Assembly (NCBI GenBank): GCA_019750575.1
Contig: JAIEOJ010000018.1
Location: 1 to 34,700 of the forward strand
DNA: 34,700 nucleotides
Reading direction: 5' to 3'
Source: Rhodocyclaceae bacterium
GTDB lineage: Bacteria; Pseudomonadota; Gammaproteobacteria; Burkholderiales; Rhodocyclaceae
The position numbers were made by a program, and so were the translations under genes. The notes under the pieces were generated by a model, which saw nothing but the letters and a program-made list of their open reading frames with translations, searched no databases and was not told the DNA's origin. Positions 31,341 to 34,700 of the stretch are shown piece by piece. Each line of letters starts with the position of its first letter. Position 1 is the stretch's first letter.

Positions 31341-34300
31341 ATGAATCTCTTCCGGCGCAATGCCGCCCCCCATCACGAGACACGAATGCCCGCTGCCGAG
31401 AGCGCCGCCGCGCGGCGGCGCTACTGGGCGCCGATGGTGGCGTTTGTGGTCTGCGCCCTGGCGATGGGGCTGCTCTGGCAGGCGATTGACGCGCGCATCA
31501 ATCGCGCGCGTCAGGACCAGTTCGGCGCCGACAGCCATCTGATCACCACTCGCATCGGCGAACGCATGGCCAGCCACGAGCATGTGCTGCGCGGCGCGGC
31601 CGGGCTCTTTGCCGCGAACGGCCAGGTCAGCCGCAGTGCCTGGCGTCATTACGTGTGGGAGCTCAATCTGGATCAGATTCCGCGCGACGTGCAAAGCATG
31701 GCCTATGTGCGACGGGTGCCCGGCAGCGCGCGCGAAGCCTATGTCGCCGAGGTGCGCCGCGAAGGCTACAGCACTTTCGATATCGCCCCGCTGCAGCCGC
31801 GAAGCGAGTACAGCAGCGTGCATTTCCTCGAACCGTTTCCCGGCGAGGGACATCGCATTTTCGGTTACGACATGCTGACCGATACTGTCCTGCGCAGTGC
31901 CATGGAGCGGGCGCGTGACAGCGGCGAGCCCGCGGTTTCCGGCCGCACGCGCTTGCCCGGCCACCCCGGCGATGCCGATGCCGCCACCATTCTGGTCTTC
32001 TACCCGCTGTATGGCGGCGCTGAAGTCAAGCAGACACTGGAGGGGCGGCGGCAGGCCCTGAGCGGCTGGATCTTCCTTGCCTTTCGCATGAGCGAGCTGA
32101 TGGATAGCATGCTCAACCAGCAACTGCAGGATATTCGGCTGGAGATCTTCGATGGCGCCGGGACGGCGCCCGCCAACCTGATCTACGACAGCCTGCACAT
32201 GCAGGCGCGGCCGGTCAGCGGCGACGTGTTGCAGCACACGACGCGTCTCGCCCTGGCCGGCCGCGCCTGGACCTTGCGCTACACCGCACTGCCCGGCTAT
32301 GGCAGCCGCCTGCGCGCCGAAACGGCCTGGGTCGCATTCGGCTCCATGGTCACCATCTGCCTGTTGTTGTTCGGCATGACCTGGGCCTTCATGAATACGC
32401 GCCAGCGTGCCCACCGCATCGCCGACCGTCTGACGGCCTCGCTGCGCTCCAGCGAAGAGCGCTACCGTTCGATCTTCAGCCAGTCGGGAGTGGCCGCCCT
32501 CCTGGTGGACCCCGTCCACGCCACCATTGCCGAAGCCAACGAGGCGGCGGTGCGCTATTACGGCATTGCTGCGGTGGATATGCGCGGCCTGCCGCTGGCG
32601 ACGCTGGTGAATGCCGATCCGGCGGTGCTTGCCGAGGTGCTGGATGATGCCGTGGCCGGCCGGCGCAATCACGTCTTCCAACAGCATCGTCTCAGGAGCG
32701 GCGAGCTGCGTGAAGTCGAAATGCATGCGGGCCCGCTCAGTCTTGACGGCCGCGCGCTACTCTACTGCGTGGTTCACGACATCACCGAGCGCCACGAGGC
32801 CGAGAATGCCGTGCTCGAACTCAATCAGCGTTATCAGGCGCTGCTCGATGCGGCGTCCGAGGTATCCATCGTGGCTACCGATCCCGAGGGTTCGATCGTG
32901 GTGTTCAACCGCGGCGCCGAACGCTTGCTCGGCTATGCCGCCGAGGACATGGTCGGGCGCATGACGCCGATTGCCTTCCATGATCCGCGCGAGCTGCAGC
33001 AGCGCGCAGAAGAGTTGAGCGTACAGCTGGGCCATCCGGTGCAGGGCTTCCAGATATTCACCGCGCTGCCCCTTGCCGAGGGCTCCGAGCAGCGCGAGTG
33101 GACCTATGTGCGCAAGGACGGTTCGCGCTGCCGTGTCTCCATGTCGATGACGCCGATGCGGACCATTGACGGCCACATTGCCGGCTATCTGGGTATCGCA
33201 CTCGATATCAGCCGTCTCAAGGAAGTCGAAGCGTCGCTGCTGCAGGCCAAGGAGGCGGCAGAGCAGGCCAGTCGTGCCAAGAGCACCTTCCTCGCCACCA
33301 TGAGTCACGAGATCCGCACCCCCATGAACGGGGTGATCGGCATGGCCCAGTTGCTGCAGGGCACGACACTCAGTCCGGAGCAGCAGGAGTATGCGGAAAT
33401 CATCGTTTCCAGTGCCGAGTCGCTGCTTGTCATCATCAACGACATTCTCGACTTCTCCAAGGTCGAGGCCGGCAAGCTCGAGCTCGAAGCCTTGCCCTTC
33501 GAGCCGCGGCCGCTGCTGGCCGGCGTCGTCGGCCTGTTCCTGCCGCAGGCGCGCGCGCGCGGCATCGACCTGCGCCTGCACACCGACAGCCGGCTGCCCG
33601 CCTGGATCAGCGGCGATGCGGCACGTCTGCGCCAGGTGCTGGTGAACCTGCTCGGCAATGCCATCAAGTTTACCGAGCACGGCAGCATCAGTGTCGAGGT
33701 GCAGGTGCGCGAGCTGGATCAACAGCAGGTTGCCTTTGACATCGCCGTGCACGATACCGGTGTCGGCATGGCGCCGGAGGTCGTGAACGGGCTGTTTGCG
33801 CCCTTCTACCAGGGCGACTCATCGGTTACCCGCCGCTTCGGCGGCACCGGTCTGGGGCTCTCCATCACACGAGGGCTGGTGGATCTGATGGGCGGGCGCA
33901 TCGAGGTGGTTTCTGCGCTGGGTGTGGGTTCGAGCTTCACGGTCAAGCTGTGCCTGCCTCTGCCCGAAGCGCCGCGTCAGTCGCCCGATGCGGTCGTCCG
34001 CTTCGATGCATTCAGCGGCGATGTGCGCATCCTGATTGTCGATGATGCCGTCATCAACCAGAAGGTCGCCCAGCAGATGCTCGACCGGCTCGGCCTCAAG
34101 GCCGAGGTCGCAAGCCATGGCGAGGAGGCGATCCGCCTGCTGTCGCGTACGCATTTTGATCTGATCCTGATGGATTGCCAGATGCCGGTCATGGACGGCT
34201 TTGCCGCCACCCGCCTGATCCGCAGCGGCATCGCCGGCGATCACAATCGCCACATTCCGGTCATCGCCATGACGGCAAATGCGCTGAGTGGCGACCGCGA

Positions 34301-34700
34301 GCGCTGCCTTGAGGCCGGCATGAATGACTATCTTGCCAAGCCGGTGGCCCTCGACGAGTTGCGCTACAAGGTCGTGCACTGGCTCGCCGCTGCCGCATCG
34401 ACGGCACCGTTGCCAGCCGCACCTTCTGCAGAAGGCAGCGAGATTTTCGATGCAGCGGCCCTGCTGCAGAATTGTGGGGGTGATGCCGATCTTGCCGCCA
34501 CCATCATGGATGCCGTGCTGGCCGATGTGCCGGTCCAGTTGTCGCGTCTGCAGGGCGTGCTGGTGGCCGGCGATGTAGGCGGGTTCGCCGACCAGTGCCA
34601 TCTGCTGATCGGCCTGTTTGCACAAATGAGCGCCACGCAGCTGGTGACGCGCCTGCGTACGGCCGAAGCCGCGGCCAGGCAGGGGCACCTGCCTGCGGCA
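31341..34700 (+). CDS. Hybrid sensor histidine kinase (CHASE-PAS-PAS-HisKA-HATPase-REC-HPt), 3' end missing
   Basis: The gene starts at ATG 31341 and is open to the window end (1120 codons). First membrane helix at about 29-47, periplasmic CHASE-like sensor (about 50-320), second helix about 331-352, then two PAS domains (about 372-495 and 495-640). HisKA with MSHEIRTPMNG (His656) follows, then HATPase with NAIKFTEH, DTGVGM and GGTGLGL, a receiver domain with phospho-acceptor Asp945 in LILMDCQMPVMDG, and the start of an HPt-like domain. In the HPt core HLLIG takes the place of the usual HxLKG. It is divergent from the CYTH-CHAD gene, 89 bases away. The C-terminus is outside the window. Confidence 0.9.
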   Translation, partial: MNLFRRNAAPHHETRMPAAESAAARRRYWAPMVAFVVCALAMGLLWQAIDARINRARQDQFGADSHLITTRIGERMASHEHVLRGAAGLFAANGQVSRSAWRHYVWELNLDQIPRDVQSMAYVRRVPGSAREAYVAEVRREGYSTFDIAPLQPRSEYSSVHFLEPFPGEGHRIFGYDMLTDTVLRSAMERARDSGEPAVSGRTRLPGHPGDADAATILVFYPLYGGAEVKQTLEGRRQALSGWIFLAFRMSELMDSMLNQQLQDIRLEIFDGAGTAPANLIYDSLHMQARPVSGDVLQHTTRLALAGRAWTLRYTALPGYGSRLRAETAWVAFGSMVTICLLLFGMTWAFMNTRQRAHRIADRLTASLRSSEERYRSIFSQSGVAALLVDPVHATIAEANEAAVRYYGIAAVDMRGLPLATLVNADPAVLAEVLDDAVAGRRNHVFQQHRLRSGELREVEMHAGPLSLDGRALLYCVVHDITERHEAENAVLELNQRYQALLDAASEVSIVATDPEGSIVVFNRGAERLLGYAAEDMVGRMTPIAFHDPRELQQRAEELSVQLGHPVQGFQIFTALPLAEGSEQREWTYVRKDGSRCRVSMSMTPMRTIDGHIAGYLGIALDISRLKEVEASLLQAKEAAEQASRAKSTFLATMSHEIRTPMNGVIGMAQLLQGTTLSPEQQEYAEIIVSSAESLLVIINDILDFSKVEAGKLELEALPFEPRPLLAGVVGLFLPQARARGIDLRLHTDSRLPAWISGDAARLRQVLVNLLGNAIKFTEHGSISVEVQVRELDQQQVAFDIAVHDTGVGMAPEVVNGLFAPFYQGDSSVTRRFGGTGLGLSITRGLVDLMGGRIEVVSALGVGSSFTVKLCLPLPEAPRQSPDAVVRFDAFSGDVRILIVDDAVINQKVAQQMLDRLGLKAEVASHGEEAIRLLSRTHFDLILMDCQMPVMDGFAATRLIRSGIAGDHNRHIPVIAMTANALSGDRERCLEAGMNDYLAKPVALDELRYKVVHWLAAAASTAPLPAAPSAEGSEIFDAAALLQNCGGDADLAATIMDAVLADVPVQLSRLQGVLVAGDVGGFADQCHLLIGLFAQMSATQLVTRLRTAEAAARQGHLPAA

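Noticed and set aside
31188-32726. Long open frame on the minus strand (512 codons)
   Set aside because: It is opposite the start of the hybrid kinase, with repetitive His/Gln/Gly composition and no motif; a shadow.
1-34700. CRISPR arrays, rRNA genes or phage structural genes
   Set aside because: No regularly spaced repeats, no rRNA sequence and no capsid or tail genes were seen.

Overview
The window looks like Gram-negative proteobacterial DNA, most likely a betaproteobacterium. This rests on the kinds of genes present (HD-GYP, HDOD and CHASE/PAS hybrid kinases, CYTH-CHAD, sixA, gph, cobA), on a type IV pilin behind a sigma-54-like promoter, on a tRNA-Pro remnant with encoded CCA, and on a REP-type palindrome. 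The species cannot be read from the sequence. There are two compartments. Bases 1 to about 11303 are lower in GC, carry broken genes and IS debris, and end in an integrase and a duplicated tRNA 3' end, so they are read as an integrated genomic island. Bases 11304-34700 are GC-rich, tightly packed and intact, and look like core chromosome.

Island (1-11303). A small zinc-finger anti-sigma-like protein (352-573) and an ECF-like promoter (747-776) precede a bufferin operon: DUF2282 precursor peptide (848), MNIO/DUF692 enzyme (1140), DUF2063 partner (2024) and DoxX membrane protein (2806). In the same direction and closely spaced follow an HD-GYP c-di-GMP phosphodiesterase with an extra Cys4 tail (3334) and a methyl-accepting chemotaxis protein (4246). 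This joins a copper-binding RiPP pathway to second-messenger and chemotaxis signalling. Downstream, a truncated LysR gene, two IS3-family transposase fragments in permuted order around an intact glutathione reductase, a fragment of a short-chain dehydrogenase and a truncated hypothetical gene record IS-driven decay. A TumE/TumA-type toxin-antitoxin pair and a tyrosine integrase follow. Three TTTACCCCAC repeats lie beside the integrase start, and a 3' tRNA-Pro(GGG) fragment marks the right end of the island.

Core, first part (11304-16517). This part holds an HTH-REC regulator, cobA (siroheme/cobalamin methyltransferase), an HDOD protein followed by an MBL-fold hydrolase, a REP pair, a 4-oxalocrotonate tautomerase-class protein with a class II aldolase, and a thioredoxin-like protein.

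Core, second part (16641-28566). This is the most interesting block. GtrA, DprE1-like and DprE2-like genes lie in the order known from mycobacterial arabinan biosynthesis. They are followed by an AftB/GT-C-like glycosyltransferase, a PAP2 phosphatase, a further polytopic membrane protein, a TMTC/O-mannosyltransferase-like GT-C protein, an ABC exporter with a TPR-like partner, and a two-gene pilin unit. The pilin is only 60 residues (53 mature) and is followed by a secreted Cys4 protein, which recalls the split PilA-N/PilA-C pilin of Geobacter. I infer a locus that makes lipid-linked D-arabinofuranose and decorates a split type IV pilin or another surface structure. The neighbourhood suggests this but does not prove it.

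Core, third part (28677-34700). gph, sixA and a CYTH-CHAD protein overlap on the minus strand. Divergent from them is a large CHASE-PAS-PAS-HisKA-HATPase-REC-HPt hybrid kinase that runs off the end of the window.
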